64,000 nucleotides of DNA from Janthinobacterium sp. GW458P (GCF_002127585.1 NZ_NEGZ01000002.1:219775-283774); one strand, 5' to 3'. Positions 1 to 8,787 are shown, counted from the stretch's first letter. Notes: generated by a model not told the origin, from the sequence alone. A program made the numbers and translations.

Positions 1-2
1 CG

Positions 3-332
3 AGCGCCAATCATGCACGCGTGCTGGCGGTACTGTCGGAAAAACGCTTGCCGGGCGTGCTGGCGAACGTGCCGACGGCGCGCGAGCAGGGCATCGACGT
101 GGTATGGCCCATCATCCGCGGCGTGTGGATGGGGCCGCAGGTGCCCGAAGCGGACTACCAGCGCTGGGTGGCCACTTTCGACCGGGCCATGGCCACGCCG
201 CAGTTCGCCGAATGGCGTGCGCAGGCCGGTCTGTACCCGTTCGTGCTGACGGGGGCGAAGCTGACGGCGTATGTCAGGAAGGCGGTCGACGAATATGCGC
301 GGCAGGCCACCGAGCTCGGATTAATGCGCTGA
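3..332 (+). CDS. Bug/TctC-family tripartite tricarboxylate transporter receptor (C-terminal part)
   Basis: The reading frame is open from the window edge, so the N-terminus lies upstream; about 109 codons are visible. The sequence has the C-terminal lobe pattern of Bug (TctC) periplasmic receptors: the strand AVLSEKR, the 'VPTAREQGIDV' segment, the 'RGVWMGPQVPEADYQRW' motif and a final helix ending in ATELGLMR. Family members bind carboxylates or other small anions in the periplasm for TctAB-type carriers; no carrier subunits are visible here. It stops 48 bases before the next ABC binding protein, so the two may be co-transcribed. The substrate cannot be told from this fragment. Confidence 0.85.
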   Translation, partial: SANHARVLAVLSEKRLPGVLANVPTAREQGIDVVWPIIRGVWMGPQVPEADYQRWVATFDRAMATPQFAEWRAQAGLYPFVLTGAKLTAYVRKAVDEYARQATELGLMR

Positions 333-380
333 ACGGCATCACACTTTAAAAATATCTATTTCATAGACGGAGACAACCTC

Positions 381-1478
381 ATGCAAACCAAGACCCTGCT
401 TCAAGTCGCCATTGCCACCGCGTTTGCCAGCCTGGCCGGCGCCGCCTTTGCGCAAGTGCCGTCCGGCTATCCTGCCGACTACCAGAAGATCATCGACGCG
501 GCCAAGAAGGAAGGCAAGCTGGTAATTTACAGCGCGACCGACAGCAAGGCGGCCGCACCCCTGATCAAGGATTTCAGCGCCCTGTATCCAGGCATTTCGG
601 TCGAATACAACGACATGAATTCCACCGAGGTGTACAACCGCTTCATTTCCGAGGTGGCGGCAGGCGGCAACACGGCCGACGTGATGTGGTCGTCCGCGAT
701 GGACCTGCAGATGCGCCTGGCCTCGGACGGCTACGCCCTGAAGTACAAGTCGGTCGAAGCGGCGAAGATTCCCGGCTGGGCGATGTGGGACGACCAGGCA
801 TACGGCACCACGTTCGAGCCGGCCGCCATTGTCTACAACAAGCGATTGCTCGACCCGAAGGAAGTACCGAAAAGCCACGACGACTTCGTCAAGCTGATCG
901 CCACGCCGAAATTCAAGGACAAGGTCACCACCTACGACATCGAGAAATCGGGCGTGGGCTTCATGTTCATGGCGCAGGATGCCAAGGAGTACCCGCAGTT
1001 CCTGGCGCTGGAAAACGCCTTTGGCACTGCCAAGGTGCGCGTGCAGTCGTCGACGGGCACCATGATGGAGCGCATCTCCTCGGGCGAAAACCTGATCGGC
1101 TACAACGTGCTGGGCTCCTACGCCCTGGTGCGCGCCAAGACCGACCCATCGATCGGCGTGGTGCTGCCTAAGGATTACACGCTGATCCTGTCGCGTGTGC
1201 AGTTCATCAACAAGAACGCGAAGAACGTCAACGCCGGCAAGCTGTGGCTCGATTACATCCTGTCGCATCGCGGCCAGACCATCATCTCGAACGGCGCCAA
1301 GCTGTTCGCCATCCGCGCCGACGTCACGGGCGAGACCACCTCGGCTGAATTGATCAAGGAAATCGGCGCGGCCAACGTCAAGCCGATTCCCGTGCACCCG
1401 ATCATCCTGCAATTTTTGGGACCTGCCAAGCGCATGGCCTTCCTGAAGCAATGGAAAGAAACAGCCGGCAAAAAATAG
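381..1478 (+). CDS. ABC transporter periplasmic substrate-binding protein (Fe3+/phosphonate type)
   Basis: This 365-residue protein has a Sec signal peptide (charged start, hydrophobic core, AFA cleavage near residue 24), followed by a type-II binding-protein fold of the ferric iron / 2-aminoethylphosphonate class ('GKLVIYSATDSKAA', 'YPGISVEYNDMNSTEVYNR'). A GGAGA ribosome site lies about 9 bases before the ATG. Permease and ATPase genes follow on the same strand after a 183-base gap that holds a repeat element. Family knowledge suggests import of ferric ion or a small anionic organic solute; the ligand is not determined. The C-terminus ends in a basic tail common in this family. Confidence 0.88.
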   Translation: MQTKTLLQVAIATAFASLAGAAFAQVPSGYPADYQKIIDAAKKEGKLVIYSATDSKAAAPLIKDFSALYPGISVEYNDMNSTEVYNRFISEVAAGGNTADVMWSSAMDLQMRLASDGYALKYKSVEAAKIPGWAMWDDQAYGTTFEPAAIVYNKRLLDPKEVPKSHDDFVKLIATPKFKDKVTTYDIEKSGVGFMFMAQDAKEYPQFLALENAFGTAKVRVQSSTGTMMERISSGENLIGYNVLGSYALVRAKTDPSIGVVLPKDYTLILSRVQFINKNAKNVNAGKLWLDYILSHRGQTIISNGAKLFAIRADVTGETTSAELIKEIGAANVKPIPVHPIILQFLGPAKRMAFLKQWKETAGKK

Positions 1479-1601
1479 GGACCTCCGAAAAACCTACTGC
1501 GCGTCGCGATTTGCGGCCTCCGATGCTCACTGTGCATTCGCACAGCTCCGCTTCTAAGCCACAACTCACTGCCGCTCGCTACGGTTTTATCGGAGTTCCT
1601 A
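1479..1601. repeat. Intergenic element with imperfect terminal inverted repeats
   Basis: This segment of about 122 bases begins directly after the binding-protein stop codon. Its ends are inverted copies: GGACCTCCGAAAAACCTA at the left and TACGGTTTTATCGGAGTTCC at the right match in opposite orientation with a few mismatches. It contains no convincing reading frame. The form suggests a short dispersed intergenic (MITE- or REP-like) element, but no second copy was seen in this window, so its repeat nature is inferred. Confidence 0.5.
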
Positions 1602-1609
1602 GGCCGCCT

Positions 1610-1625
1610 GCGAACCGCGGTTCGC
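1610..1625. promoter_or_regulatory. 16-base perfect palindrome upstream of permease gene
   Basis: GCGAACCGCGGTTCGC is a perfect palindrome just after the inverted-repeat element and 36 bases before the permease start. It could form a short hairpin in the transcript or bind a dimeric regulator. Nothing else identifies its role. Confidence 0.35.
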
Positions 1626-1661
1626 GGACGGATGCCGCACCCTTCATTCATTGGATTCATC

Positions 1662-3452
1662 ATGCAAACTGCTATCTTGCCGCCGCCAGCACGGTCGCGC
1701 TCTCCCTTGTCGCGCCTGAACTGGTCGCGCGGCGTGGTCGTGACGATCACGTTAATCGCCATTTTTCTGCCGCTGTTCCTGATTTTTTACCAAAGCTTCC
1801 TGAACGCGCCGTTTTTCATGCCGGTGCGCGAATTCGGCTTTGATTCCTACCGTTTCATCTTCGATGATCCCGATTTCGCCATGGCCTTCAAGAATGGCCT
1901 GATGCTGGCCTTCGGCCTGACCGTCATCGCCGTGCCGCTGGGCGGCATGCTGGCCTTCCTGATGGTGCGCACCGACTTGCCGGGCCGCGGCTGGGTCGCC
2001 CCCATGCTGCTGGTGCCGATCTTTGTCTCGCCGATGGTGATGGGCTTCGGCTACGTCGTCTCGATGGGGCCCGTGGGCTTTTATTCGACCTGGGCCAAGG
2101 AGTTGCTCGGCTTCGTGCCCTGGAATATCTACTCGTTCACCAGTATCGTGATCATCGCCGGCCTGACGCACGTGCCGCACGTCTACCTGTACGCTTCGTC
2201 GGCCCTGAAAAGCCTGGGTTCGGACGTGGAAGAGGCGGCCCGCGTGGCTGGCGCCTCGCCGATCCAGGTCATGCTGAACGTGTCGCTGCCGATGATCATG
2301 CCGGCGCTGGCATATGCGGGCGTGCTGGTGTTCTTCCTCGGTTTCGAGGTGTTCGGCCTGGTGCTGGTGCTCGGCGATCCGGAAGGCCATCTGGTGCTGC
2401 CGACCTACTTGTACAAGCTGACGAACAAGCTCGGTACGCCGTCGTACCACCTGATGGCGGCAGTCGCCGTGTGCCTGGTAATGGTGACCATGCCGCTGGT
2501 GATGATACAGCGCTGGCTGCTCAAATCGGCCAACAAATATGTCTCGATCAAGGGCAAGGGTGCGCGCAGCAAGGCCATGCCCTTGGGCCGCTGGAAGTGG
2601 CTGGCGTTCGCCTTGCTGGCCGGCTGGCTGATCTTCACCATCATCCTGCCTTTGAGCGGCATCGTGCTGCGCTCCTTCGTGCAGTACTGGGGCGAGGGCG
2701 TGCACCTGGCCGACGTATTGACCTTGCAGCATTTCCGCGACATTTTTGATCAGCCTTCGCTGGTGCGCGGCATCGTCAACACCATCCTGATCGGCGTCGT
2801 CGGCGGCGCGTTGGCCGTGGCCTGCTACAGCTTCATCGCGCTGGCGATGCACCGCAAGCAGGATGGCATCACGCGCCTGCTCGATTACAGCGTGCTGGTA
2901 CCGCGCGCCGTGCCAGGGCTGCTGGCCGGCCTGTCCTTTTTGTGGGTATTCCTGTTCGTGCCGGCCTGGCTTGACGGTATATTCAAAGGCATGGACAACG
3001 GCGTGGCCCTGTGGCTAAGCGGCCATGTGATTCCCGTGCTGCGCGAACTGCGTTCGACCATCTTCGCCCTGTGGCTTGCATATTCGGTGGTGTGGATGGC
3101 CTACGGCATGCGCCTGATTTCCACCGCGCTGCTGCAGGTGGGGCCGGAACTGGAGGAGGCGGCGCGCGCCGTCGGCGCCAGCCGCGGCCAGGTGACGCGC
3201 GACGTGACCCTGCCGCTGATCAAATACGGCTTGCTGGGCGCCTGGCTGATGGTCTTCCTGATCTTCGAGCGCGAATACTCGACGGGCGTGTACCTGCTCT
3301 CGCCAGGCACGGAAGTGATCGGCGCCATGCTGGTATCGCTGTGGGCGGGCGGCTCGACCGACCTGGTGGCGGCGCTGTCCTTCATCAACATCACCCTGGT
3401 GGCCATCGGCCTGGGCATCGCCTTGCGTTTTGGCGTGAAACTCCATAATTAA
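1662..3452 (+). CDS. ABC transporter permease, two fused inner-membrane domains
   Basis: From the ATG at 1662 the protein has 596 residues, about twelve membrane segments and two binding-protein-dependent permease domains in one chain. Each half carries an EAA loop that contacts the ATPase: 'EEAARVAGASPIQVML' near residue 190 and 'EEAARAVGASRGQVTR' near residue 498. This duplicated architecture is typical of FbpB/PhnU-like importers. An in-frame ATG at 1632 would add ten residues, but 1662 gives the usual short cytoplasmic head; neither has a strong ribosome site. The gene is followed 20 bases later by the ATPase gene, forming one importer with the binding protein at 381. Confidence 0.88.
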   Translation: MQTAILPPPARSRSPLSRLNWSRGVVVTITLIAIFLPLFLIFYQSFLNAPFFMPVREFGFDSYRFIFDDPDFAMAFKNGLMLAFGLTVIAVPLGGMLAFLMVRTDLPGRGWVAPMLLVPIFVSPMVMGFGYVVSMGPVGFYSTWAKELLGFVPWNIYSFTSIVIIAGLTHVPHVYLYASSALKSLGSDVEEAARVAGASPIQVMLNVSLPMIMPALAYAGVLVFFLGFEVFGLVLVLGDPEGHLVLPTYLYKLTNKLGTPSYHLMAAVAVCLVMVTMPLVMIQRWLLKSANKYVSIKGKGARSKAMPLGRWKWLAFALLAGWLIFTIILPLSGIVLRSFVQYWGEGVHLADVLTLQHFRDIFDQPSLVRGIVNTILIGVVGGALAVACYSFIALAMHRKQDGITRLLDYSVLVPRAVPGLLAGLSFLWVFLFVPAWLDGIFKGMDNGVALWLSGHVIPVLRELRSTIFALWLAYSVVWMAYGMRLISTALLQVGPELEEAARAVGASRGQVTRDVTLPLIKYGLLGAWLMVFLIFEREYSTGVYLLSPGTEVIGAMLVSLWAGGSTDLVAALSFINITLVAIGLGIALRFGVKLHN

Positions 3453-3472
3453 TAGAAGACTGAGACCACATC

Positions 3473-4546
3473 ATGAATGAATTGACCGTCAATGAATTGC
3501 ACCTGGACTATGGCACCGGCCCATCCGCCAACCAGATCCTGAAGGGCGTCTCGATGCACCTGCAAAAAGGCGAAGTGGTCGCCCTGCTGGGGCCTTCGGG
3601 CAGCGGCAAGACTACCCTGCTGCGCGCCGTGGCCGGGCTGGAGAGCCCGAAGGCGGGCACCATCCAGATCGGCGAGCGCAATGTCTTCGACGGCGCGAAA
3701 CATTTCGAAATGCCGGCCGAGCAGCGCAACCTGGGGCTGGTGTTCCAGTCATATGCGTTGTGGCCGCACAAGACCGTCTTCGACAACGTCGCCTACGGCC
3801 TCAAACTGCGCAAGATGGGCAGTACGGAAATCGCCGCGCGCATCAAGGAAGTGCTGACGCAGCTGGGTCTCGGGCACCTGGGAGAACGCTACCCGCACCA
3901 GCTGTCCGGCGGCCAGCAGCAGCGCGTGGCGATCGCCCGCGCGCTGGTGTATAACCCGCCCGTGATCCTGCTCGACGAGCCGCTGTCGAACCTCGACGCC
4001 AAGCTGCGTGAAGAGGCGCGCGCCTTCCTGCGCGAGCTGATCGTGCGTCTGGGCCTGTCCGCGCTGATGGTCACGCACGACCAGGGCGAGGCCATGGCCA
4101 TTTCCGACCGCATCTTGCTGCTCAATAACGGCAAGATCGAGCAGCAGGGCACGCCGCAAAGCATGTATGAAACGCCGGACACCCTGTTTACGGCCGAGTT
4201 CATGGGCAGTAACAACCGCCTGCCCGGCAAGGTGGTGCAGCGCGAGGGAAATCTGGTGCGCCTGCTGGTCGATGGCGCTTCCATGCAGGGCGTGGCGCGC
4301 GGCGCGAACGTGGGCGCGGAAGTGACGACGATGATCCGCGTCGAAGAGGTGAAGATCAGCGCCACGCAGGTGGACAACGCCATCGAGATGCCGCTCCTGA
4401 CCTGCATGTACCTGGGCGACCGTTGGGAATGCCTGTTCGAGCGCGGCGGCGCGGACAACATCAGCCTGCGCGCGTATTCGCGCCACAAGCTTGAAGCGGG
4501 CAAGTACTGGCTGCATATGCCTGCTGACAAGCTCTGGGTGTTTTAA
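3473..4546 (+). CDS. ABC transporter ATP-binding protein (FbpC/PotA-like)
   Basis: This 357-residue ATPase drives the importer encoded by the two preceding genes. Walker A (GPSGSGKT) is at residues 40-47, the signature LSGGQQQR at 144-151, Walker B ILLDEP with D168/E169, and the switch histidine H202 in 'MVTHDQGEA'. The region after about residue 240 is a regulatory TOBE-like extension. Sequence class and operon fit a ferric iron or phosphonate importer. It ends three bases before the GTG start of the AbrB-like gene, suggesting co-transcription. Confidence 0.92.
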   Translation: MNELTVNELHLDYGTGPSANQILKGVSMHLQKGEVVALLGPSGSGKTTLLRAVAGLESPKAGTIQIGERNVFDGAKHFEMPAEQRNLGLVFQSYALWPHKTVFDNVAYGLKLRKMGSTEIAARIKEVLTQLGLGHLGERYPHQLSGGQQQRVAIARALVYNPPVILLDEPLSNLDAKLREEARAFLRELIVRLGLSALMVTHDQGEAMAISDRILLLNNGKIEQQGTPQSMYETPDTLFTAEFMGSNNRLPGKVVQREGNLVRLLVDGASMQGVARGANVGAEVTTMIRVEEVKISATQVDNAIEMPLLTCMYLGDRWECLFERGGADNISLRAYSRHKLEAGKYWLHMPADKLWVF

Positions 4547-4548
4547 CG

Positions 4549-5607
4549 GTGCCATGGTGGCCACGCTGGCGCGCAGTCTGTGCCGCGCTGGCAGCCGGTC
4601 TGGCGGGCGCCGCCATCAGCCTGTGGCTGCGCACGCCGCTGCCGTGGATGATCGGCCCCCTGTTCGCCACGGCCGCGCTGCGCCTGGCGGGGCGCGAACT
4701 GGCTTGCCCCGTGCGCGTGCGCGAAGCGGGGCAGTGGGCCATCGGCACGGCCCTGGGCCTGTACTTTACGGCGCCCGTGCTGGCCGCACTGTCTTCCTAT
4801 ATCCCGTGGATCGCCGGCGCCGTGCTGTTCGCGCTGGCGCTCGGCGCTGCCGGCGCGCTGCTGCTGCGGCGCCTGTCGGGCGCTGATCATGCCACCGCCT
4901 TTTTTGCCATGGCCGTTGGCGGCGCCTCTGAGATGGCAGTGCAAAGCGAGCGCCATGGCGCCGACGTGGGCAAGGTGGCCGCCGCGCACAGTCTGCGCAT
5001 GATGCTGGTGGTGGCGACGATTCCCTTCGGCGTGCGCTACTGGGGCAGTCATGGCCTGGAGGCGGGGCATGAAACCTTCGTGCCGGGTGCCGCGCTGGTC
5101 GATTATGGCGGGCTGGCGCTGCTGGTCGGCATCACGGCGCTGGCGGCCCTCGCCTTGAAACGGGGCAGGCTGCCCAACGCCTGGGTCATCGGCCCCTTGC
5201 TGGCGGCCTTGCTGCTGACGGCGTGCGGCATCCATCTGTCACGCCTGCCCGAGTGGATGATACGCGCGGGCCAGCTCTTCATCGGCATCGCCCTGGGCAC
5301 GCGCTTCAGCCCCGCCTTCCTGCATGCGGCTCCCCGTTATCTGGCCAGCGTGGCCGTCTGCACGCTGTTGATGCTGCTATTGGCGACCGCCTTCGGTCTG
5401 GGCCTGTCGCGTTGGCTGGCCATTCATCCGGGTACGGCCATCCTGGCCACGTCGCCGGGCGGCATTGCGGAAATGTCGCTGACGGCCAAGACATTGCACC
5501 TGGGCGTGCCCATCGTTACGGCATTTCATGTGGCGCGCATGGTGGTGCTGGTATTGTTGATTGGCCCATTCTTTTCCATGTTGAAAAACCGGCATCGGCA
5601 GCGTTAA
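4549..5607 (+). CDS. AbrB-family membrane protein (ammonia monooxygenase-like duplication family)
   Basis: The protein has 352 residues, nearly all hydrophobic, with about ten membrane segments and an internal duplication: 'PWMIGPLFATAALRL' in the first half is echoed by 'NAWVIGPLLAALLLTA' in the second. This is the AbrB membrane family, often mislabelled as ammonia monooxygenase or as a regulator. Its molecular role is not established. The GTG start at 4549 is favoured because the ATG at 4553 is out of frame and the GTG lies two bases past the ATPase stop. Coupling to the ABC operon suggests a linked transport role. Confidence 0.78.
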   Translation: MPWWPRWRAVCAALAAGLAGAAISLWLRTPLPWMIGPLFATAALRLAGRELACPVRVREAGQWAIGTALGLYFTAPVLAALSSYIPWIAGAVLFALALGAAGALLLRRLSGADHATAFFAMAVGGASEMAVQSERHGADVGKVAAAHSLRMMLVVATIPFGVRYWGSHGLEAGHETFVPGAALVDYGGLALLVGITALAALALKRGRLPNAWVIGPLLAALLLTACGIHLSRLPEWMIRAGQLFIGIALGTRFSPAFLHAAPRYLASVAVCTLLMLLLATAFGLGLSRWLAIHPGTAILATSPGGIAEMSLTAKTLHLGVPIVTAFHVARMVVLVLLIGPFFSMLKNRHRQR

Positions 5608-5827
5608 ATCACGTCACGTAAAAAGGCATAAAGCAAACGCTCTGAATTGCCTCCGCCATGGCTGTATTTAATGCGGGCGGCAGTCGGTTCGCAGCGCTGC
5701 GTCACACTGTGGAGCGAGTATGTCCGGGAATATATTTGCTGGAATTTTCCTCCGTTAGCGCACTCTCCGGTCATGCATGGCGCCGGCATCACACCCCCGC
5801 TCGTGCCTCTCTGGGCCGGTGCGAGAC

Positions 5828-5974
5828 ATGTTATCCAAAAACAACGTTGTTGCAGTCATTGTAGGCATCATGTCTTTAGCGTTGGTAAAGAATTCTTATT
5901 TTGAAAAATCGCGCCAGTTTGCGGAAGAATGCCGCTTTTCCATGTGGAGAGAATGGGTAGGGTGTTACAAATAG
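5828..5974 (+). CDS. Possible small membrane protein, 48 residues
   Basis: An ATG at 5828 opens a 48-codon frame starting MLSKNNVVAVIVGIMSLALV, a single hydrophobic segment, followed by a polar, aromatic-rich tail ending WREWVGCYK. There is no clear ribosome-binding site and no recognised family. It lies alone in the intergenic region before the APE cluster. It may be a real small membrane protein or chance. Confidence 0.25.
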   Translation: MLSKNNVVAVIVGIMSLALVKNSYFEKSRQFAEECRFSMWREWVGCYK

Positions 5975-6073
5975 TAACGGTGGGCGTATTTTTATGAATG
6001 CCGGTTTTTTGGGGTGTGTATTTAAAAAGTTGCCACGCGGCCATTTATTTTAGTTATTTTTACTTCCATCGTT

Positions 6074-6079
6074 TATAAT
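6074..6079 (+). promoter_or_regulatory. Candidate -10 box of the APE cluster promoter
   Basis: A perfect TATAAT hexamer lies about 80 bases before the first APE gene in an AT-rich stretch. The -35 position is poor (TAGTTA or TTAGTT at 17-18 bases), which suggests an activated promoter. No other good -10 is visible between 5,700 and 6,150, and the following genes are packed without gaps, so this could serve the whole operon. Confidence 0.4.
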
Positions 6080-6156
6080 TTGAAAAGAACGCCGGCTGGG
6101 CTTTTTGCGCAGTTTTTACGTGAGTTCGCCCTTTTTTTGAGCTCAGGAAATTGTAT

Positions 6157-6918
6157 ATGCGCACCGATGGTGTCCGTTTTTCGATTGTCAGACAGGCTGC
6201 CTGGGCGCCGGGAATGGAAACGCCGCAGCAATGGCAGGTGTGGGCGCAAGCCGGCCCGTCCGTCGCGCCGATCGACGTCATTGGCGAGCCTGGTGTGCGC
6301 CAGATGGCGCCGCTGTTGCGCCGCCGTGCCGGCCAGTTGGGCAAGATGGCGCTCGAGGTGGCTTATGCCTGTCTGGCGGGGCAGCGTGATGTTCCCCTGG
6401 TCTTTTCCTCGCGTCATGGCGAAGTGGCGCGTGCCGTCGAATTGTTGTCCGCGCTGGCCCAGGGCGAGCCCTTGTCGCCGACCGCATTTGGCATGGCCGT
6501 GCATAACGCCAGTGCCGGCCTGTTTTCCATCGCCCGCGCCGATACGGCCAATCAATTGGCCATCGCTGCCGGCGCCGCCAGCCTTGAGGCCGCAGTGATC
6601 GAAGCGTGTGCCTTGCTGGCCGATGGCGCGCCGCAGGTCCTGCTGGTGCTGGCGGAATGTCCCTTGCCGGCACCCTTCGAGGTCTTCGAGGATTGTCATG
6701 AGCAGCCGCATGCGTTTGCCTGGCTGCTGCAGGCCGAATCTTCCCCGGATAAGGGTTTCAGCCTGACGTGGCGTACCCGTGGCAGTGACGATGCCTTGCC
6801 GGCCGCTGCCGCCGCGGTGCCGGCCAGTCTGGCCGTACAGCGCTTCATGCTGAGCGGTGCCCGCACGTTCGAGCACGTCGCCAATCGCCAGGTCTGGTGC
6901 TGGAGTCGCCATGCGTAA
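6157..6918 (+). CDS. apeC: APE ketosynthase chain-length factor (half-ketosynthase)
   Basis: This 253-residue protein matches the short 'beta-ketoacyl synthase N-terminal-like' family that partners the APE ketosynthase ApeO as chain-length factor. Only an N-terminal half thiolase fold is present. At the nucleophile position the sequence reads HNASAGLFS, without cysteine, so it cannot condense by itself. AGGAAA at 6145-6150 supports the ATG at 6157 over an upstream TTG. It is the first gene of an 18-gene operon and overlaps the next by eight bases. In characterised APE systems this heterodimer sets polyene length. Confidence 0.85.
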   Translation: MRTDGVRFSIVRQAAWAPGMETPQQWQVWAQAGPSVAPIDVIGEPGVRQMAPLLRRRAGQLGKMALEVAYACLAGQRDVPLVFSSRHGEVARAVELLSALAQGEPLSPTAFGMAVHNASAGLFSIARADTANQLAIAAGAASLEAAVIEACALLADGAPQVLLVLAECPLPAPFEVFEDCHEQPHAFAWLLQAESSPDKGFSLTWRTRGSDDALPAAAAAVPASLAVQRFMLSGARTFEHVANRQVWCWSRHA

Positions 6919-7702
6919 GCTGGCGCACGTGCGTACCGGCGTCTCCGTGGGCTGGCGGATCTTCGCCACCGGACTCAGTTTTGCCGCCTTCGGCGTAGGC
7001 GGCTTGCTGCTGCGCGTGCTGGTGTTTCCCATGCTGCATGTGCTGGTGTGGCGGCGCGAGGCGCGCATCGCCGGCGCGCGCGCCATCATCCGCTGGAGTT
7101 TTCGTTTCTATATCGGCTTGATGCGACTCCTCGGCGTGCTGCGCTATGACCTGCGCGGCCTGGATAAACTGGAGCGTGGCGGCTTGCTGATCCTGGCCAA
7201 CCATCCGACTTTGATCGACACGATTTTCCTGATGGCATATGTCAAGCAGGCCGATTGCATCGTCAAGTCTGATTTGTGGAACAACCCGTTTACGCGCGGC
7301 CCTGTGCGCGCGGCAGGCTATATCAACAATACGGGCGGTGCCGAACTGGTGGAGGCCTGCCTGGCATCGCTGGCGCGCGGTAACAACCTGATCATCTTCC
7401 CGGAGGGGACGCGCACGCCTCGCAGCGGCGAGATCCTGCTCAAGCGGGGCGCGGCGAATATCGCCGTGCGCGGGCGGCGTGACGTGACGCCGGTGCTGAT
7501 ACGTTGCCTGCCCAGGACTTTAGGCAAGGGCGAGCAGTGGTGGCGTGTACCGGCCCGCCGCGCGCATTTCGAGATTGCAGTGCAGGACGACCTGGCGATC
7601 GACGAGTTTACCGGCGGTGGCGCCAGCGACGTCCTCGCGGCGCGCACTTTGACCAATCATCTGCAACATTACTTTAGCGGGAAACAGGAACAACATGCTT
7701 GA
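6911..7702 (+). CDS. Lysophospholipid-type (PlsC-like) acyltransferase of APE cluster
   Basis: The 263-residue protein has a membrane helix near residues 17-40 and a PlsC domain with the catalytic NHPTLID motif (H-x4-D) near residue 97 and a substrate-binding 'FPEGTRTP' motif near residue 163. It corresponds to the ApeD acyltransferase of known APE clusters, thought to add an acyl chain that anchors the pigment in the outer membrane. The ATG at 6911 overlaps the apeC stop, so the two are translationally coupled. The first in-frame ATG upstream (6857) lies within apeC and is not needed. Confidence 0.82.
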   Translation: MRKLAHVRTGVSVGWRIFATGLSFAAFGVGGLLLRVLVFPMLHVLVWRREARIAGARAIIRWSFRFYIGLMRLLGVLRYDLRGLDKLERGGLLILANHPTLIDTIFLMAYVKQADCIVKSDLWNNPFTRGPVRAAGYINNTGGAELVEACLASLARGNNLIIFPEGTRTPRSGEILLKRGAANIAVRGRRDVTPVLIRCLPRTLGKGEQWWRVPARRAHFEIAVQDDLAIDEFTGGGASDVLAARTLTNHLQHYFSGKQEQHA

Positions 7703-7949
7703 ACAAGAAGTGAAGGAACTGATCATCGAGGCGCTGCAACTGGAAGACATGAGCGCCGCCGATATCGATACGGATGCCCCCCTGTTTGTTGAAGGCCTGG
7801 GACTCGATTCGATCGATGCGCTGGAGCTTGGCGTCGCCCTGCAGAAAAAATATGGTATTTCCCTGTCGGCCGATTCGGCCGATACGCGCCGCCACTTCGC
7901 CTCCGTACGGGCACTGGCGGCCATGGTTGACACTCACAGAAAGAAGTAA
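7695..7949 (+). CDS. apeE: Acyl carrier protein 1 of APE cluster
   Basis: An 84-residue acidic protein with the ACP attachment motif GLDSIDALE; Ser39 would carry the 4'-phosphopantetheine arm. It starts inside the end of the acyltransferase gene (8-base overlap). APE systems use two ACPs; one carries the aryl starter and growing chain. The PPTase at 23,973 is the likely activator. The order ApeE then ApeF is assigned by position relative to known clusters. Confidence 0.88.
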   Translation: MLEQEVKELIIEALQLEDMSAADIDTDAPLFVEGLGLDSIDALELGVALQKKYGISLSADSADTRRHFASVRALAAMVDTHRKK

Positions 7950-7962
7950 GGGAGCAGCAAAA

Positions 7963-8238
7963 ATGGTAGATATGAGCGCAATGAGCCGCGATGAACTGTA
8001 CGCATGGGTAGTGCAACTGCTGGCCGAAATGTTCGAGCTTGATCCGGCGGCGCTGACGCCGCAGTCGAATCTGTATGCGGAACTCGATATCGACAGTATC
8101 GACGCGGTCGACCTGGCGGTTAAGCTGAAGCAACTGACGGGTAAGCGCCTGCAGCCGGAAGTATTCAAGACCATCCGCACCATTGATGACGTGGTCGAGG
8201 CGCTGCGTGCGATGTCGGTGTCGGAACAGGCGGCATGA
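7963..8238 (+). CDS. apeF: Acyl carrier protein 2 of APE cluster
   Basis: A 91-residue protein with the ACP motif ELDIDSIDAVDLA; Ser45 is the predicted phosphopantetheine site. GGGAG about 9 bases before the ATG at 7963 fixes the start; the open frame extends further upstream inside apeE but without a matching site. It is the second of a tandem ACP pair, distinct from apeE in sequence outside the motif. The following membrane protein gene begins three bases after its stop. Confidence 0.88.
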   Translation: MVDMSAMSRDELYAWVVQLLAEMFELDPAALTPQSNLYAELDIDSIDAVDLAVKLKQLTGKRLQPEVFKTIRTIDDVVEALRAMSVSEQAA

Positions 8239-8241
8239 CGC

Positions 8242-8787
8242 GTGCTGCTTAATGCCGTCGCATTGCTGCTGACAGTACTGTATCCGCTGGCAATCTGGTT
8301 CGGCCATGGCCTGGTCGAACCGCGCTGGCTGGCATTGCTGTTGTTGCTGGCCGTCGCCTGCCGCCTGCCCGCATTGAAGCTGCAGCCTGCTGCACGCTGG
8401 TCGGTGGCCGCCGCGCTGCTGCTGGTGGCGATCGCGCTATGGAGCAATCTGCTGCTGCCACTGAAGCTGTATCCGGTGCTGGTCAATGCTGTGCTGCTGG
8501 CCACTTTTGCCTACAGTCTGTGGGCGCCTCCATCCGTGGTGGAGCGCCTGGCGCGCCTTCGCGAGAAGGACTTTCCGCCAGCCGCCGTGCGCTATACGCG
8601 CCGCGTGACGCAGGTCTGGTGCGGCTTTTTCATCGTCAACGGCAGCATTGCGCTGGCCACCGCCTTGTGGGCCAGCGATGCCGTCTGGTCGCTGTACACG
8701 GGCGTGGTCGCGTATGTGCTGATGGCTCTGTTATTTGGCGGCGAATACCTGGTCCGCCTGCGTTTTAAGCGTCTGCATCATGTCTGA
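8242..8787 (+). CDS. APE cluster integral membrane protein (ApeG-like)
   Basis: This 181-residue protein has about five or six membrane segments, for example 'LLNAVALLLTVLYPLAIW' at the start. It contains the conserved-looking 'REKDFPPAAVRYTRRVTQVW' loop that is usual for the small membrane protein of APE clusters. Its function is unknown; by position it is the ApeG counterpart. A GTG start at 8242 is chosen because no in-frame ATG is near. It overlaps the next gene in ATGTCTGA. Confidence 0.72.
   Translation: MLLNAVALLLTVLYPLAIWFGHGLVEPRWLALLLLLAVACRLPALKLQPAARWSVAAALLLVAIALWSNLLLPLKLYPVLVNAVLLATFAYSLWAPPSVVERLARLREKDFPPAAVRYTRRVTQVWCGFFIVNGSIALATALWASDAVWSLYTGVVAYVLMALLFGGEYLVRLRFKRLHHV

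Larger units (their letters stand above)
5608..6156. other. Long intergenic region before the APE cluster
   Basis: These 549 bases separate the transporter operon from the pigment cluster. The first half is of average GC content. From about 5,950 on it is AT-rich, with T-runs (TTTTTT at about 6,005 and 6,130) and the promoter candidate at 6,074. One short frame (5,828-5,974) may be a gene. I see no RNA gene, and no strong terminator after 5,607. Confidence 0.6.

Noticed and set aside
339-1451. Minus-strand frame opposite the ABC binding protein
   Set aside because: The plus strand encodes a clear binding protein with signal peptide; the antisense translation is shadow-like.
5647-5904. Frame of 85 codons with MPPPWLYLM start upstream of the APE cluster
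   Set aside because: Overlaps two other frames, has no ribosome site and no recognisable pattern.
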